Source: Micromonosporaceae bacterium
GTDB taxonomy: Bacteria; Actinomycetota; Actinomycetes; Mycobacteriales; Micromonosporaceae
NCBI GenBank assembly: GCA_009377645.1
Contig: WHTQ01000005.1
Coordinates: 43,888-107,887, forward strand
Direction: 5' to 3'
Length of the DNA stretch: 64,000 nt
The notes beneath the pieces are model-generated. The model was not told the origin of the DNA, did no database searches, and worked only from the letters and a program-made list of their open reading frames with translations. Below are positions 45,373-56,579 of the stretch, piece by piece; the first letter of the stretch is position 1, and each line of letters begins with the position of its first letter. The position numbers and the translations under genes are program-made.

Positions 45373-46398
45373 ATGCCGATCGCTACCCCTGAGGTCTACG
45401 CCGAGATGTTCGACCGTGCCAAGGCCGGCGGGTACGCGTATCCGGCGATCAACGTGACCTCCTCCCAGACCCTCAACGCCGCCCTGCGCGGGTTCGCCGA
45501 CGCGGGCAGCGACGGGATCATCCAGATCTCCACCGGCGGAGCCGAGTACCTCTCCGGCCCGGCGGTCAAGGACATGGTCACCGGGTCGGTAGCGTTCGCG
45601 GCGTTCGCGGCAGCGGTGGCGAAGAAGTATCCGGTGCAGGTCGGGCTGCACACCGACCACTGCCCGAAGGACAAGCTGGACGGCTTCGTACGACCGTTGC
45701 TGGCGCTGTCCCGGGAGCGGGTCGACCGGGGTGAGCAACCGCTGTTCCAGTCCCACATGTGGGACGGTTCGGCGGTGCCGCTGGCCGATAATCTGCAGAT
45801 CGCCGAGCAGCTGCTGGAGCAGGCGGCGGCCGCGCGGATCGTGCTGGAGATCGAGGTCGGCGTGGTCGGTGGCGAGGAGGACGGGATCGTCGGCGCGATC
45901 GACGAAAAGCTATACAGCAGTGTCGAGGACGGGCTGGCCACGGTCGCCGCGCTGGGCCTGGGTGAGCGGGGCCGCTACCTGGCGGCGCTGACCTTCGGCA
46001 ACGTGCACGGGGTCTACAAGCCCGGCAACGTCAAGCTGCGCCCGGAGATCCTCAAGGAGATCCAGGACGCGGTGGGTGCGCAGTACGGCCGGACCAAGCC
46101 GCTGGACCTGGTGTTCCACGGGGGCTCCGGCTCGCTGCTGTCCGAGATCCACGCGGCGCTGGACTACGGCGTGGTCAAGATGAACGTGGACACCGACACG
46201 CAGTATGCGTTCACCCGACCGGTGGCCGCGCACATGTTCAGCAACTACGATGGCGTGCTCAAGGTGGACGGTGAGGTCGGGAACAAGAAGGCGTACGACC
46301 CCCGGTCGTGGGGGAAGGCAGCCGAGGAGAGCATGGCCAAGCGGGTGGTGGAGGCGTGCCAGAACCTGCGCAGCGCCGGCACCACGATGAGCAGGTGA
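45373..46398 (+). CDS. fba: Class II fructose-bisphosphate aldolase
   Basis: A 341-residue zinc aldolase splitting fructose-1,6-bisphosphate in glycolysis and forming it in gluconeogenesis. Zinc ligands and catalytic segments are visible: GLHTDHCPKDK (about 93-103), LEIEVGVVGGEEDG, FGNVHGVYKPGNVKLRPEIL, and VFHGGSGS. AAGGAG lies 6 bp before the ATG. It belongs to the actinobacterial long class II type, and DUF3151 is nearby as in mycobacteria. Confidence 0.97.
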   Translation: MPIATPEVYAEMFDRAKAGGYAYPAINVTSSQTLNAALRGFADAGSDGIIQISTGGAEYLSGPAVKDMVTGSVAFAAFAAAVAKKYPVQVGLHTDHCPKDKLDGFVRPLLALSRERVDRGEQPLFQSHMWDGSAVPLADNLQIAEQLLEQAAAARIVLEIEVGVVGGEEDGIVGAIDEKLYSSVEDGLATVAALGLGERGRYLAALTFGNVHGVYKPGNVKLRPEILKEIQDAVGAQYGRTKPLDLVFHGGSGSLLSEIHAALDYGVVKMNVDTDTQYAFTRPVAAHMFSNYDGVLKVDGEVGNKKAYDPRSWGKAAEESMAKRVVEACQNLRSAGTTMSR

Positions 46399-46495
46399 CG
46401 CGCCCGGGCGGTCGGCGGCGTCAGTCGGTCCCGTGCTAGCCGCGGCCGCCGCGGCCGCCGCGTCGGCACCGGCGTCGGCGTCGGCACCGGCGGAG

Positions 46496-47068
46496 ATGCT
46501 AGCGCCGGTGAGCGTACGTGATCTTGCTCGGGTGGAGGGCCCCGCGGTGTTCGGCATCGAAGGGTACGAGCCGCAGTGGCACCACAGCGGCCGGGCCCTG
46601 GCGGCTGCCCATCGGGCCCGGTTCCGGACGCTGATCGGGCAGCCACTGCACGACGCCTGGCTGATGTGGAACATGGACGCCGACCGGTGGTTCGCCGACG
46701 GCCCGGTGATTCTCGGCTTCACCGACGCGAACGTGGAGATCACCCACCGGAAGTTCGACGAGTGCGCGATCACCTGGGACCAGGTCGACATGCAGGCCCC
46801 GTTGCACTGGCTGGACCTGCGGCTGGACTGGGAGGCGGGCGGCCATCCGGCGCTCACCCACGTCCGCGGCCGGCGGCTGCGGGAGGTCAACGTGATCGAG
46901 CGGTTGATGACCGCACACTGGCGCCCGACCGTCCTGCACGCGGTGGAGCTGATCTTCCAGGGCCCGGCCCGGCTGGCGATCTTCAACGCGCTGGACGAGA
47001 ACGGGCTTAACGACCGGGCGGAGGTCGAGCTGCCGGTCGGCCGGTGGCGCCGGGTCCCGATCGCCTGA
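46496..47068 (+). CDS. Hypothetical protein
   Basis: A 190-residue (or 169-211, depending on start) soluble protein rich in Trp and His (EPQWHHSGRA, MWNMDADRWF, ITWDQVDMQAPLHWLDL). No signal peptide or membrane helix. I do not recognise a family. ATG 46496 follows a GCG/GCC-rich simple repeat (46441-46490) that would encode an Ala-rich leader if GTG 46433 were used. GTG 46508 is also possible. It follows fba by 97 bp and ends at a clean terminator hairpin. Confidence 0.65.
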   Translation: MLAPVSVRDLARVEGPAVFGIEGYEPQWHHSGRALAAAHRARFRTLIGQPLHDAWLMWNMDADRWFADGPVILGFTDANVEITHRKFDECAITWDQVDMQAPLHWLDLRLDWEAGGHPALTHVRGRRLREVNVIERLMTAHWRPTVLHAVELIFQGPARLAIFNALDENGLNDRAEVELPVGRWRRVPIA

Positions 47069-47103
47069 CCGCGCGTCTCGCCACGCCGTGCCCTGACCAA
47101 GAG

Positions 47104-47136
47104 GAAGGCCCGGCAACGATTAGCTGCCGGGCCTTC
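47104..47136 (+). terminator. Intrinsic-type terminator
   Basis: GAAGGCCCGGCA (47104-47115) pairs perfectly with TGCCGGGCCTTC (47125-47136) around a 9-nt loop, followed by a short pyrimidine stretch. It lies 36 bp after the hypothetical gene. Confidence 0.85.
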
Positions 47137-47261
47137 TAACCGGGTCCTGGGGAGGCTCCGGACTTCCCTTTCTACTCTGGTCGCGCTGCCCGCACACCCG
47201 CCGTACGCGTGAGAGTGACATCAGCCGTTCGGTCAACCCGGCTGGTCGTACGTGGGGTTCA

Positions 47262-47699
47262 ATGGGTGGTATGCAGAACCTCCTCCAACCACCGGCCACC
47301 CTGCTGCCGGCTGACGACCCGGCACAGTCCGCACTGGACGCCGCACTCGACCCGGCCGCCGAAGCCGACGCGCTGCCCGCGGTGGCCGCCGCCCACCCGG
47401 CGTTCAGCGCCGCCTGGGCGGCGCTGGCCACCCGCGCGCAGGTAGCCGGAGACCCGGTGTCCGCGTACGCGTTCGCCCGCACCGGCTACCACCGGGGGCT
47501 GGACCTGCTCCGCCGGAGCGGCTGGCGCGGCTCCGGACCGGTGCCCTGGTCGCACCGCCCGAACCGGGGCTTCCTGCGCAGCCTGCACCAGCTGGCGCTG
47601 GCCGCCGGCGAGATTGGCGAGACCGACGAGGCGGCCCGCTGTGCCCAGTTCCTTCGGGACTGCGACCCGGCCGCCGGGGACGCCCTCGCCAGCGGCTGA
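47262..47699 (+). CDS. DUF3151 family protein
   Basis: A 145-residue alpha-helical protein. ATLLPADDPA at the start, then YAFARTGYHRGLDLLRRSGW and the end FLRSLHQLALAAGEIGE are hallmarks of the actinobacterial DUF3151 family, which in mycobacteria is encoded near fba. The TPR-like helices suggest a binding role, but function is unknown. ATG 47262 has GTGGGG upstream; ATG 47271 is an alternative. Confidence 0.85.
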   Translation: MGGMQNLLQPPATLLPADDPAQSALDAALDPAAEADALPAVAAAHPAFSAAWAALATRAQVAGDPVSAYAFARTGYHRGLDLLRRSGWRGSGPVPWSHRPNRGFLRSLHQLALAAGEIGETDEAARCAQFLRDCDPAAGDALASG

Positions 47700-48038
47700 C
47701 CCGCCGCCCAAGCCTCCCACGCGATGATGAGGATGATCGAGGCAACCAGGTCGGGGTCGTCGCTCATGGCACGTGCCCGCAGCCAGGCAGCCGGACCCCA
47801 GCAGATAGCGGTACGCGCGGCCCGCTGCGCCCGGGGACGTACCGGCAGATCGGTGCGAGGGCACGTCGCCAGGCGAGATGCCCTTCCGTGAGCCTCACGA
47901 CTGCAGCGCCTCCAGGCCCGGAGCGAGCACCGAGTCGACCACCTCGAACTGTCGGTCGTATCGACCCGGGCGATCACGCGGACCCAGCTGCACTGCGGGG
48001 TCGCATAGTATCCAAGAAGCGCCCAATCGCCAGAGCCG
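47700..48038. other. 339-bp gap with no convincing gene
   Basis: Frames open on both strands here show no conserved motif and no ribosome site, and codon positions are uneven. No strong hairpin or promoter was found by eye. It may hold the degraded end of a former gene downstream of DUF3151 and the convergent DagK-like gene. Confidence 0.5.
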
Positions 48039-50274
<2,236 letters not shown>

Positions 50275-50277
<3 letters not shown>

Positions 50278-50331
50278 TCATGAGCTTAGGCACATGGTCA
50301 GCGGGTGCCGGCGTGCCCAACCTCATGATCA
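50275..50331. repeat. Palindromic element B1, overlapping the purA stop
   Basis: TGATCATGAG (50275-50284) pairs perfectly with CTCATGATCA (50322-50331). The stretch to 50299, TGATCATGAGCTTAGGCACATGGTC, matches the reverse complement of 51439-51463 in element B2 with two differences. Confidence 0.85.
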
Positions 50332-50353
50332 ACACGGGAGATGGGCGGGGCGA

Positions 50354-50385
50354 GTTATCCACAGGCGACAGGTTATCCACAGGCG
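50354..50385 (+). promoter_or_regulatory. Two directly repeated DnaA boxes
   Basis: The 14-mer GTTATCCACAGGCG occurs at 50354-50367 and 50372-50385, each containing a perfect DnaA box TTATCCACA (50355-50363 and 50373-50381), 18 bp apart and in the same orientation. They sit 50 bp ahead of the DUF559 gene start. Confidence 0.75.
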
Positions 50386-50435
50386 GCCGATGACGGAGTG
50401 GACTCGGACCCGGCCCCTCGTCGATTGTCTCCGGC

Positions 50436-51452
50436 ATGGATGGACTGGACCGGGCACTGGCGACCGCAACCCGCCAGGACGGGGTGATCGCCGCGTGGCA
50501 ATGCCGGCGGATCGGCATGGACATGGCCGACGTCAAGCGACTGTGTCGCAGCGGCCGCTGGCTCCGGCTGTACCGCGGGGCGTACCTGCTCGACGCGGAC
50601 GTTCTCGGCCGGCCGAGCCTCCGCGCCTCGACTCGAGCGGGACTGCTCTCCGCCGGCCCACACGCGGTGGCCGTGCTGGAAACCGCCGCTGCGCTCCACG
50701 GCATCGGTGGCCTGCCCGGCCTGCCCGGCGGGGCGGGCGGCGGCACAGCGCAGCCGCGGGTTCAGGTCAGCCTGCCGGGCGAGCATGCCAGGCACCGCCG
50801 GATCATCGACTCGGGACTACGGTTGCATCAGCTGGCCATCAACCCGGTCGACCACACCACCGTTGACGGCATCACCGTGACCACCCCACTGCGTACCGTT
50901 GCCGACCTGGTGCTCCGGCTGGACCGGTACGCGGCCGTCTCGGTGATGGACTCGGCGCTCAACCGTGGTCTGGTCACTGCGGCAGAGTTCGCGACCCTGC
51001 CGCAGCTGATCTCGGGCCGGCGCGGCGCCGCCCGTGCCCGCGGTTGGGTTGCGGAGGCGGATGCCCGCGCCGAGTCGCCGCTGGAGACCCGGGTACGCCT
51101 CCGGTGTGTGGACGGGAAGGTAGCGCCCGACACGCTGCAGCACCGGGTCTTCGGACCGGGCGGTGAGCTGCTTGGGGTCGGCGACCTGGCCTGGTTGGGG
51201 GCTCGCGTGATCGGGGAGGCGGACGGTGCCGAGGTGCACAGCCAGCCGGACGCGGTGTTCCGGGACCGGCGGCGCCAGAACGAGCTCGCCAACGCCGGCT
51301 GGGTAATCATCCGGTTCACATGGCAGGACACGTTGCGGCCGGGCTACATCGTGTACGTCGTGCGCAACGCCTTGGCTCGCGCCGCCGGTGGCTGCCTGAG
51401 TCCAGATGACCATGAGGTTGAGTACGCTCAGCAGCACAGACCATGTACCTAA
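50436..51452 (+). CDS. AbiEi-type N-terminal domain/DUF559 (Vsr-like) protein
   Basis: A 338-residue protein. The N-terminus (GVIAAWQCRRIGMDMADVKR, WLRLYRGAYLLD) is the winged-helix AbiEi_4-type domain of type IV antitoxins. The C-terminus has the DUF559 restriction-like fold: GEADGAEVH, FRDRRRQNELANAG and WVIIRFTWQDTL, with an acidic residue and RxD-type spacing of Vsr-like nucleases. No AbiEii toxin gene is adjacent, so it is a stand-alone member of a large actinobacterial family of unknown role. The last 15 codons are encoded by palindromic element B2. The gene lies between two inverted copies of that element and behind two DnaA boxes. Confidence 0.82.
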   Translation: MDGLDRALATATRQDGVIAAWQCRRIGMDMADVKRLCRSGRWLRLYRGAYLLDADVLGRPSLRASTRAGLLSAGPHAVAVLETAAALHGIGGLPGLPGGAGGGTAQPRVQVSLPGEHARHRRIIDSGLRLHQLAINPVDHTTVDGITVTTPLRTVADLVLRLDRYAAVSVMDSALNRGLVTAAEFATLPQLISGRRGAARARGWVAEADARAESPLETRVRLRCVDGKVAPDTLQHRVFGPGGELLGVGDLAWLGARVIGEADGAEVHSQPDAVFRDRRRQNELANAGWVIIRFTWQDTLRPGYIVYVVRNALARAAGGCLSPDDHEVEYAQQHRPCT

Positions 51453-51463
51453 GTTCATGATCA
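51407..51463. repeat. Palindromic element B2, inverted relative to B1
   Basis: TGACCATGAG (51407-51416) pairs with TTCATGATCA (51454-51463) with two mismatches. Read on the minus strand it follows the same 25-nt half as B1 (TGATCATGAACTTAGG, then TACATGGTC). It contains the end of the DUF559 gene and its TAA. Confidence 0.8.
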
Positions 51464-51489
51464 ACCGATTTGGTGGGGGGAGAGCGGGC

Positions 51490-52746
51490 GTGCGGGTGCT
51501 GCTGCTGGGGTCGGGCGGGCGTGAGCACGCGCTGGCGGTCGCGCTGGCCGCCGACCCGGCGGTGACCGGCCTGGTGGCGGCGCCGGGGAACCCGGGGATC
51601 GGGGAGCTGGCGACACTGTGGACGGACGTGACGATCACCGATCCGGGCGCGGTCGCCGCCCTCGCGGTCGAGCTGGCCGCCGACCTGGTCGTGGTCGGGC
51701 CGGAGGCGCCGCTGGTGGCCGGGGTGGCGGACGCGGTGCGGGCGAAGGGGATCGCCTGCTTCGGGCCGGGTGCGGCGGCCGCCCGGCTGGAGGGGTCGAA
51801 GGCGTTCGCGAAGGAGGTGATGGCGGCGGCGGGGGTGCCGACGGCGCGGTCTCGCACCTGCACCGACCGGGCGGGCGTGGTGGCGGCACTGGCCAAGTTC
51901 GGGGCGCCGTATGTGGTGAAGGACGACGGGCTGGCGGCGGGCAAAGGGGTGGTGGTGACCCCGGACCGGGCGGCGGCGCTGGCCCATGCGGCCCGGTGCC
52001 GGACGGTGGTGGTGGAGGAGTTCCTGGCCGGGCCGGAGGTGTCGCTGTTCGCAATGTGCGACGGGCACACCGCGGTGCCGCTGCTGCCGGCGCAGGACTT
52101 CAAGCGGGTCGGGGACGGCGACACCGGTCCGAACACCGGCGGGATGGGGGCGTACGCGCCGCTGCCGTGGGCGCCGCCGGAGCTGGTGGATCGGGTGATG
52201 GCCGGGGTGGTCCGGCCGACCCTGGACGAGCTGGCCCGGCGGGGGACACCGTATGCCGGAGTGCTGTACGTGGGGCTGGCGCTGACCGCCGACGGCCCGA
52301 AGGTGGTGGAGTTCAACTGCCGGTTCGGGGACCCGGAGGCGCAGGTGGAGCTGGCGCTGCTGGCGACCCCGCTGGCCGGGCTGCTGTACGCGGCGGCGAC
52401 CGGCGACCTGGCCGGGCAGCCGCCACTGACCTGGCGGGACGGGGCGGCGGTGACCGTGGTGCTGGCGGCGGCCGGGTACCCGGGCGCACCGCGCAGCGGG
52501 GACGTGATCACTGGGGCGGACCGGCCCGGGATGCTGCACGCGGGGACCGCCCGGCGCTCGGACGGGGCGCTGGTGTCGGCCGGCGGGCGGGTGCTGAGCT
52601 GCACCGCGACCGGCGCCGACCTGGCCGGCGCGCGGCAGGCCGCGTACGGGCTGGTGGGGCAGGTCGGGCTGGCGGGGTCGCAGCACCGCACCGACATCGC
52701 CGCGGCGGCCGTACGCGGGGAGGTTCGGGTGCCGGTGCGGCGCTGA
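51490..52746 (+). CDS. purD: Phosphoribosylamine-glycine ligase
   Basis: A 418-residue ATP-grasp enzyme making GAR in purine synthesis. VRVLLLGSGGREHALA opens the protein; GPEAPLVAGVAD, GSKAFAKEVM, VKDDGLAAGKGVVV, NTGGMGAYAPLP and EFNCRFGDPEAQ are the family motifs. GTG 51490 has GGGGGGAGAG upstream. It lies 37 bp downstream of the DUF559 gene, and element B2 ends 26 bp before its start. purA, purD, purS, purQ and purL all occur in the last 15 kb of the window. Confidence 0.97.
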   Translation: MRVLLLGSGGREHALAVALAADPAVTGLVAAPGNPGIGELATLWTDVTITDPGAVAALAVELAADLVVVGPEAPLVAGVADAVRAKGIACFGPGAAAARLEGSKAFAKEVMAAAGVPTARSRTCTDRAGVVAALAKFGAPYVVKDDGLAAGKGVVVTPDRAAALAHAARCRTVVVEEFLAGPEVSLFAMCDGHTAVPLLPAQDFKRVGDGDTGPNTGGMGAYAPLPWAPPELVDRVMAGVVRPTLDELARRGTPYAGVLYVGLALTADGPKVVEFNCRFGDPEAQVELALLATPLAGLLYAAATGDLAGQPPLTWRDGAAVTVVLAAAGYPGAPRSGDVITGADRPGMLHAGTARRSDGALVSAGGRVLSCTATGADLAGARQAAYGLVGQVGLAGSQHRTDIAAAAVRGEVRVPVRR

Positions 52747-52757
52747 CCGGGCGGCGG

Positions 52758-53837
52758 CTACTGCTGATCGGGGTCGGCGCGGCGGGCGGCGGGCACTAGC
52801 TGGCGGCCGAGCCCGTCCGGCAGGACCAGGGTGCGGATCGGGAACGGGATCTCGATCCCCTCGGCCCGGTAGCGGGCGTGCAGCCGCTTCACGAACTCGT
52901 GGACCACCAGATACTGGCTGAGGAACTCGGTGGTCTGCAGAACGACCGTGAAGTCGATACTGGACTCGCCGAACGTGTGGAACCGGACCACCGGCTGGAA
53001 GTCCGGGACGCCACCCGGCACCGTGGTCATCACGTCCCGGGCGACCTCGACCGTGACCCGCTCCACCTGCGCCAGGTCGCTGGCGTAGCTCACCCCGGCC
53101 TGGAACCACACCTCCATCGCGTGCGCCGGCTGGTGGAAGTTGGTCAGGATCGCGCTGGCGAGCCGGGCGTTCGGGACGATCACGATGTTCCCGGCCAGTG
53201 CCCGGATAGTGGTGTTCCGCCAGGTGATGTCGACGATGTAGCCGTCCTCGCCGCTGTCGAGCCGGATGAAGTCGCCGGGTTGCACCTTCTTGGAGGCCAG
53301 CACCTGGATGCCGGCGAACAGGTTGGACAGGGTGTCCTGCAGCGCCAGCGCGATCCCGATTCCGCCGACCCCGAGCGCAGTCACCAGTGGAGTGATCGAG
53401 ATGCCGAGGCTCTGCATCACCACCAGCACCCCGATCGCGAGGACCAGGATCTTAGTGAGGTTGACGAAGATGGTGGCCGACTGCGCGACCCCGGATCGGG
53501 CGATCGTGACCGATCGGACGATGTCGCCGGCCAGCCGGGCGATCACCAGCGCCGCCGCCAGCACCACCGCCGACAGCAGCACCCGGTCGACGATCCCGGC
53601 CACCGGCTCACGCAGCCGAAGCGCCTCGGCCGCCGCCCAGCCGCCGCCGATCACGGAGCTGGGAAGCGACAGGTTGCGCAGCAGCCGCCACCCGACGTCG
53701 TCCCAGGTCACCGAGGTGCCGTTGGCGTGCCGGATCAGCCACCCGAACGACAGCCGCAGCAGGACGCCGACCACGATCGCGGCAACCAACCAGCCGGCGG
53801 CGACCAGCAGAGTCATAGTGTCGAGCTGTTCTGGCAC
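52758..53837 (-). CDS. MscS-family mechanosensitive channel
   Basis: A 359-residue small-conductance channel starting at GTG. Four N-terminal helices precede the pore helix region LGVGGIGIALALQDTLSNLFAGIQVLA, then the beta domain with VQPGDFIRL and WRNTTIRAL, NIVIVPNARLASAILTNF, and the C-terminal cage with EIPFP near the end. It opens on hypo-osmotic shock to release solutes. It is convergent with purD (11-bp gap) and lies 66 bp downstream of the acyl-CoA dehydrogenase gene. Confidence 0.92.
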   Translation of the reverse strand: MPEQLDTMTLLVAAGWLVAAIVVGVLLRLSFGWLIRHANGTSVTWDDVGWRLLRNLSLPSSVIGGGWAAAEALRLREPVAGIVDRVLLSAVVLAAALVIARLAGDIVRSVTIARSGVAQSATIFVNLTKILVLAIGVLVVMQSLGISITPLVTALGVGGIGIALALQDTLSNLFAGIQVLASKKVQPGDFIRLDSGEDGYIVDITWRNTTIRALAGNIVIVPNARLASAILTNFHQPAHAMEVWFQAGVSYASDLAQVERVTVEVARDVMTTVPGGVPDFQPVVRFHTFGESSIDFTVVLQTTEFLSQYLVVHEFVKRLHARYRAEGIEIPFPIRTLVLPDGLGRQLVPAARRADPDQQ

Positions 53838-53903
53838 AGCCGTTCCTCGGGGGTGTCGGATCCGGGCAGGGGGTTCCCGGCAGGTTACCGGAGCGGGCGG
53901 GCC

Positions 53904-55118
53904 TTATCGGATCGGGTGGCCGGAGATGGCGCGGGCGATCACTAGCCGCTGGATCTCGCTGGTTCCCTCGAAGATGGTGTAAATCTTGGCGTCCCGGTAC
54001 CAGCGCTCGACCGGGTGGTCGGTGACGTAGCCGGCGCCGCCGAGGACCTGCACCGCTTTCTCGGTGACCCGCACCGCCACCTCGCCGGCTTTCAGCTTGG
54101 ACATCGATGCTTCCCCGGCGTCGAACGGCCGGTTGTTACGGCCCATCCAGGAGGCCCGCCAGACCAGCAGCCGGGCGGCGTCGATCTCGGTACGCAGGTC
54201 CGCCAGCGCGAACGCGATCGCCTGGTTCTCGATGATCGGCCGTCCGAACTGGACCCGCCCGTTCGCGTACTCCAGTGCGTACTCGTACGCGGCGCGGGCG
54301 ATCCCGATCGCCTGGGCGCCGACGGTGGGGCGGGACAGCTCGAAGGTCCGCATGGCGGCCTGGGCGGCGGCGGGCTGGCCGGAGCGGGCCCGGGCCAGCC
54401 GCTCATCCAGCGCCTCCCGTCCGCCCAGCAGGCACCGGCCGGGCACCCGGACCTGGTCCAGGAAGACGTCGGCGGTGTGGGAGGCGCGCAGGCCGAGCTT
54501 GCGCAGCTTGCGGCCGGCGATCAGGCCGGGGGTGCCGGGTGGTACGACGAACGCGGCCTGACCGCGGCTGCCCAGCTCCGGGTCGACCGAGGCGGTGACC
54601 ACGTGCACCGCAGCGATCCCACCGTTGGTGGCGAACGCCTTCTGTCCGGTCAACACCCACTCGTCGGTGGCCTGCTGGTAGACCGCTCGGGTCCGGATCG
54701 CACCGACGTCCGAGCCGGCCTCTGGCTCGGTGCTGCAGAACGCGGCCACCGCCGGCTCGTCGGCGTCGCCGAAGCACGGCGGCACCCACTCCAGCAGCTG
54801 CTCCTGGGTGCCGGTGCCGTAGATCGCTGCCACCGCCAGGCCGGTGCCCATGATCGACAGCCCGATCCCGGCGTCGCCCCAGAACAGCTCCTCGCTGGCC
54901 AGGCACACCGACAAGCCGGTCGGGTCGGACCAGGTGCTGGCGAGGAACTCGAACCCGTACAGCCCGATCTTCGCGGCCTCCGCGATCACCGGCCAGGGCG
55001 TCTCCTCCCGCTGGTCCCACTCGCCGGCGACCGGCCGGACCGTCCCGGCGGCGAAGCCGTGCACCCAGTCCCGCAGGTCGCGCTGCTGCTCGGACAGGTC
55101 GAGCGAGAACTCTGCCAC
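53904..55118 (-). CDS. Acyl-CoA dehydrogenase
   Basis: A 404-residue flavoenzyme for the first step of beta-oxidation. FCSTEPEAGSD, the FAD-contacting TGQKAFATNG, the helix FGRPIIENQ and the catalytic base Glu384 in IFEGTSEIQRL are present. Length and motifs are normal for FadE proteins. It is 2 bp downstream of the SCP2 gene, suggesting a joint role in sterol or fatty-acid breakdown. The preferred chain length is unknown. Confidence 0.93.
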   Translation of the reverse strand: MAEFSLDLSEQQRDLRDWVHGFAAGTVRPVAGEWDQREETPWPVIAEAAKIGLYGFEFLASTWSDPTGLSVCLASEELFWGDAGIGLSIMGTGLAVAAIYGTGTQEQLLEWVPPCFGDADEPAVAAFCSTEPEAGSDVGAIRTRAVYQQATDEWVLTGQKAFATNGGIAAVHVVTASVDPELGSRGQAAFVVPPGTPGLIAGRKLRKLGLRASHTADVFLDQVRVPGRCLLGGREALDERLARARSGQPAAAQAAMRTFELSRPTVGAQAIGIARAAYEYALEYANGRVQFGRPIIENQAIAFALADLRTEIDAARLLVWRASWMGRNNRPFDAGEASMSKLKAGEVAVRVTEKAVQVLGGAGYVTDHPVERWYRDAKIYTIFEGTSEIQRLVIARAISGHPIR

Positions 55119-55120
55119 GG

Positions 55121-55573
55121 TCAGCCCTTGGGCAGGTCGAACAGGTTCGCGATGTTCGCGGCCAGTGCCAGGTCGCCCTTGGCCTTCAGCTTGCCACTCA
55201 TGAACATCATCACCGGGTTTCCGGCGCCGGAGACCACCTTCAGGAAGTCGACCGCGCCGAGCGAGAGGGTCAGCCGCGGGTCCCGGTCGGCGGTCGAGGA
55301 GGTGGTGCAGGTGCCGTTCTCGATCACCACCTGGTAGGTGTCGGAGCCGCCGCCGGCCCCGCCGGCGATCCCCCAGTGGATCACCGCACTGGTGGACCCG
55401 GCCCGGTCGGCCCGGAACTGCTTCGGGAACCGGCCGAAGATCTCGGCCAGGATGCCGGCCCGGTGCTCGCCGGCCATCACCTCGGCGAGCTGGGCGTCCG
55501 GCGTCGACTTGACGAGCCGGGTGAACTCCGCTGGTTCGATCGACGCGATGTCGGACAGGTCATAGTCGGTCAC
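55121..55573 (-). CDS. SCP2 sterol-binding domain protein
   Basis: A 150-residue protein. VIHWGIAGGAGGGSDTYQVVIENG and the end VMMFMSGKLKAKGDLALAANIANLF are typical of the SCP2 lipid-transfer domain, which binds acyl-CoA or sterols. It precedes the acyl-CoA dehydrogenase by 2 bp and probably delivers its substrate. A TAGGCT hexamer 27 bp upstream of the start (minus strand, 55600-55605) is a candidate -10. Confidence 0.9.
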   Translation of the reverse strand: MTDYDLSDIASIEPAEFTRLVKSTPDAQLAEVMAGEHRAGILAEIFGRFPKQFRADRAGSTSAVIHWGIAGGAGGGSDTYQVVIENGTCTTSSTADRDPRLTLSLGAVDFLKVVSGAGNPVMMFMSGKLKAKGDLALAANIANLFDLPKG

Positions 55574-55667
55574 GGCGCTCGCCCTTTCGCGGTTGGTGGA
55601 GCCTACTCGCCAGTAACCTTACCGTGCCCGTCGTCTGGCCAGCCATCCCAGGCAGGCGAGGGGGGCC

Positions 55668-56519
55668 TCAGTCGAACAGGTCGTTGATAGTGGTGGCGGT
55701 GGCGGCGTGGCGGACCCAGGTGTCGAGCTGGTCGAGGTCGGTGCACTCGGTGATCCGGGTGCGGGCGTCGTCGTTTACCGGGATGTCGCGGGCGGCCAGC
55801 AGCGTGAGCAGCGCCTTTGCCTCTCCCCTGGCTTCGCCTTGGGAGAAGTAGCGGCGGGCGTAGTCGCTCTTGTACTCGTACGTTTCGGTGGCCATGAGTC
55901 TCTCCAGGTAGTGTCGGGCTGCCTCGGGCAGCGCCGTGAACACGATGTCAGCGTACCGCTCGCGATGATCGTCATCGACTAGCACGCTCATCAGGGTGTG
56001 CAGGATCCGGTCGCGGTCGGGGTGGTTGCCGTGGGCCATCGCAGACAGAACCGCCAGCGCCGGGCTGCGGCCGGCTTGCGCGGGGTCGGTCACGACCGGC
56101 ACCTGGTCTGGTCCGAGGACCAGCGGGTGTAGCACGAACCCGGGGTGGCCGAGCTCGATCGGGGTGGCGCAGCGCCGGGCGGTGCGGGGGTCTGGGCAGA
56201 TCACCAGCAGCACGGTGGGGCAGCGGAGTCGGGCGCGTAGCGAGGTGAGGTAGTTGGGCCAGCTCCATTGTTTGCCGGGGTCTTTGGCTAGTTGTGCCTC
56301 GACCACGACGCCGAGCACGGGGGTGTTGGACTCGGTGAGGACGACGACTGCGTCGGCACGGTATTCGGTGGGGGTGACTTCGGTGAGCTCGCCGGATTCC
56401 AGCCGGGCTTGCTGGAAGGTGGGCAGGTCGATTTTGAGTGGGCCGGTTAGTAGCTCGGCGGCTAGCGAGGGTCGCTGGCGGAACAGCTCGACGAACGCTT
56501 CGTGGAGGCTGGAGGGCAT
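55668..56519 (-). CDS. PD-(D/E)XK nuclease-like protein (Rpn/YhgA-related)
   Basis: A 283-residue protein of a large actinobacterial family. The N-terminus resembles transposase-like Rpn nucleases (SLHEAFVELFRQRPSLAAELL). YRADAVVVL and GVVVEAQLAKD give the D-x(n)-E-x-Q form of the PD-(D/E)XK active site. A helical C-terminus with ALLTLLAARDIPVND follows. Rpn proteins cut DNA and are thought to act in recombination or defence. ATG 56519 opens the conserved domain, although no ribosome site is evident. It is not linked to any transposase here. Confidence 0.75.
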   Translation of the reverse strand: MPSSLHEAFVELFRQRPSLAAELLTGPLKIDLPTFQQARLESGELTEVTPTEYRADAVVVLTESNTPVLGVVVEAQLAKDPGKQWSWPNYLTSLRARLRCPTVLLVICPDPRTARRCATPIELGHPGFVLHPLVLGPDQVPVVTDPAQAGRSPALAVLSAMAHGNHPDRDRILHTLMSVLVDDDHRERYADIVFTALPEAARHYLERLMATETYEYKSDYARRYFSQGEARGEAKALLTLLAARDIPVNDDARTRITECTDLDQLDTWVRHAATATTINDLFD

Positions 56520-56579
56520 GGCGGCGACGCTAACGGCACCCACCGACAAAGACCGGCAGGTGTGCAACTGCTGATTCGC

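Noticed and set aside
47486..47977. Minus-strand frame overlapping DUF3151 and the 339-bp gap
   Set aside because: No ribosome site, no motif, and it overlaps a well-supported gene on the other strand.
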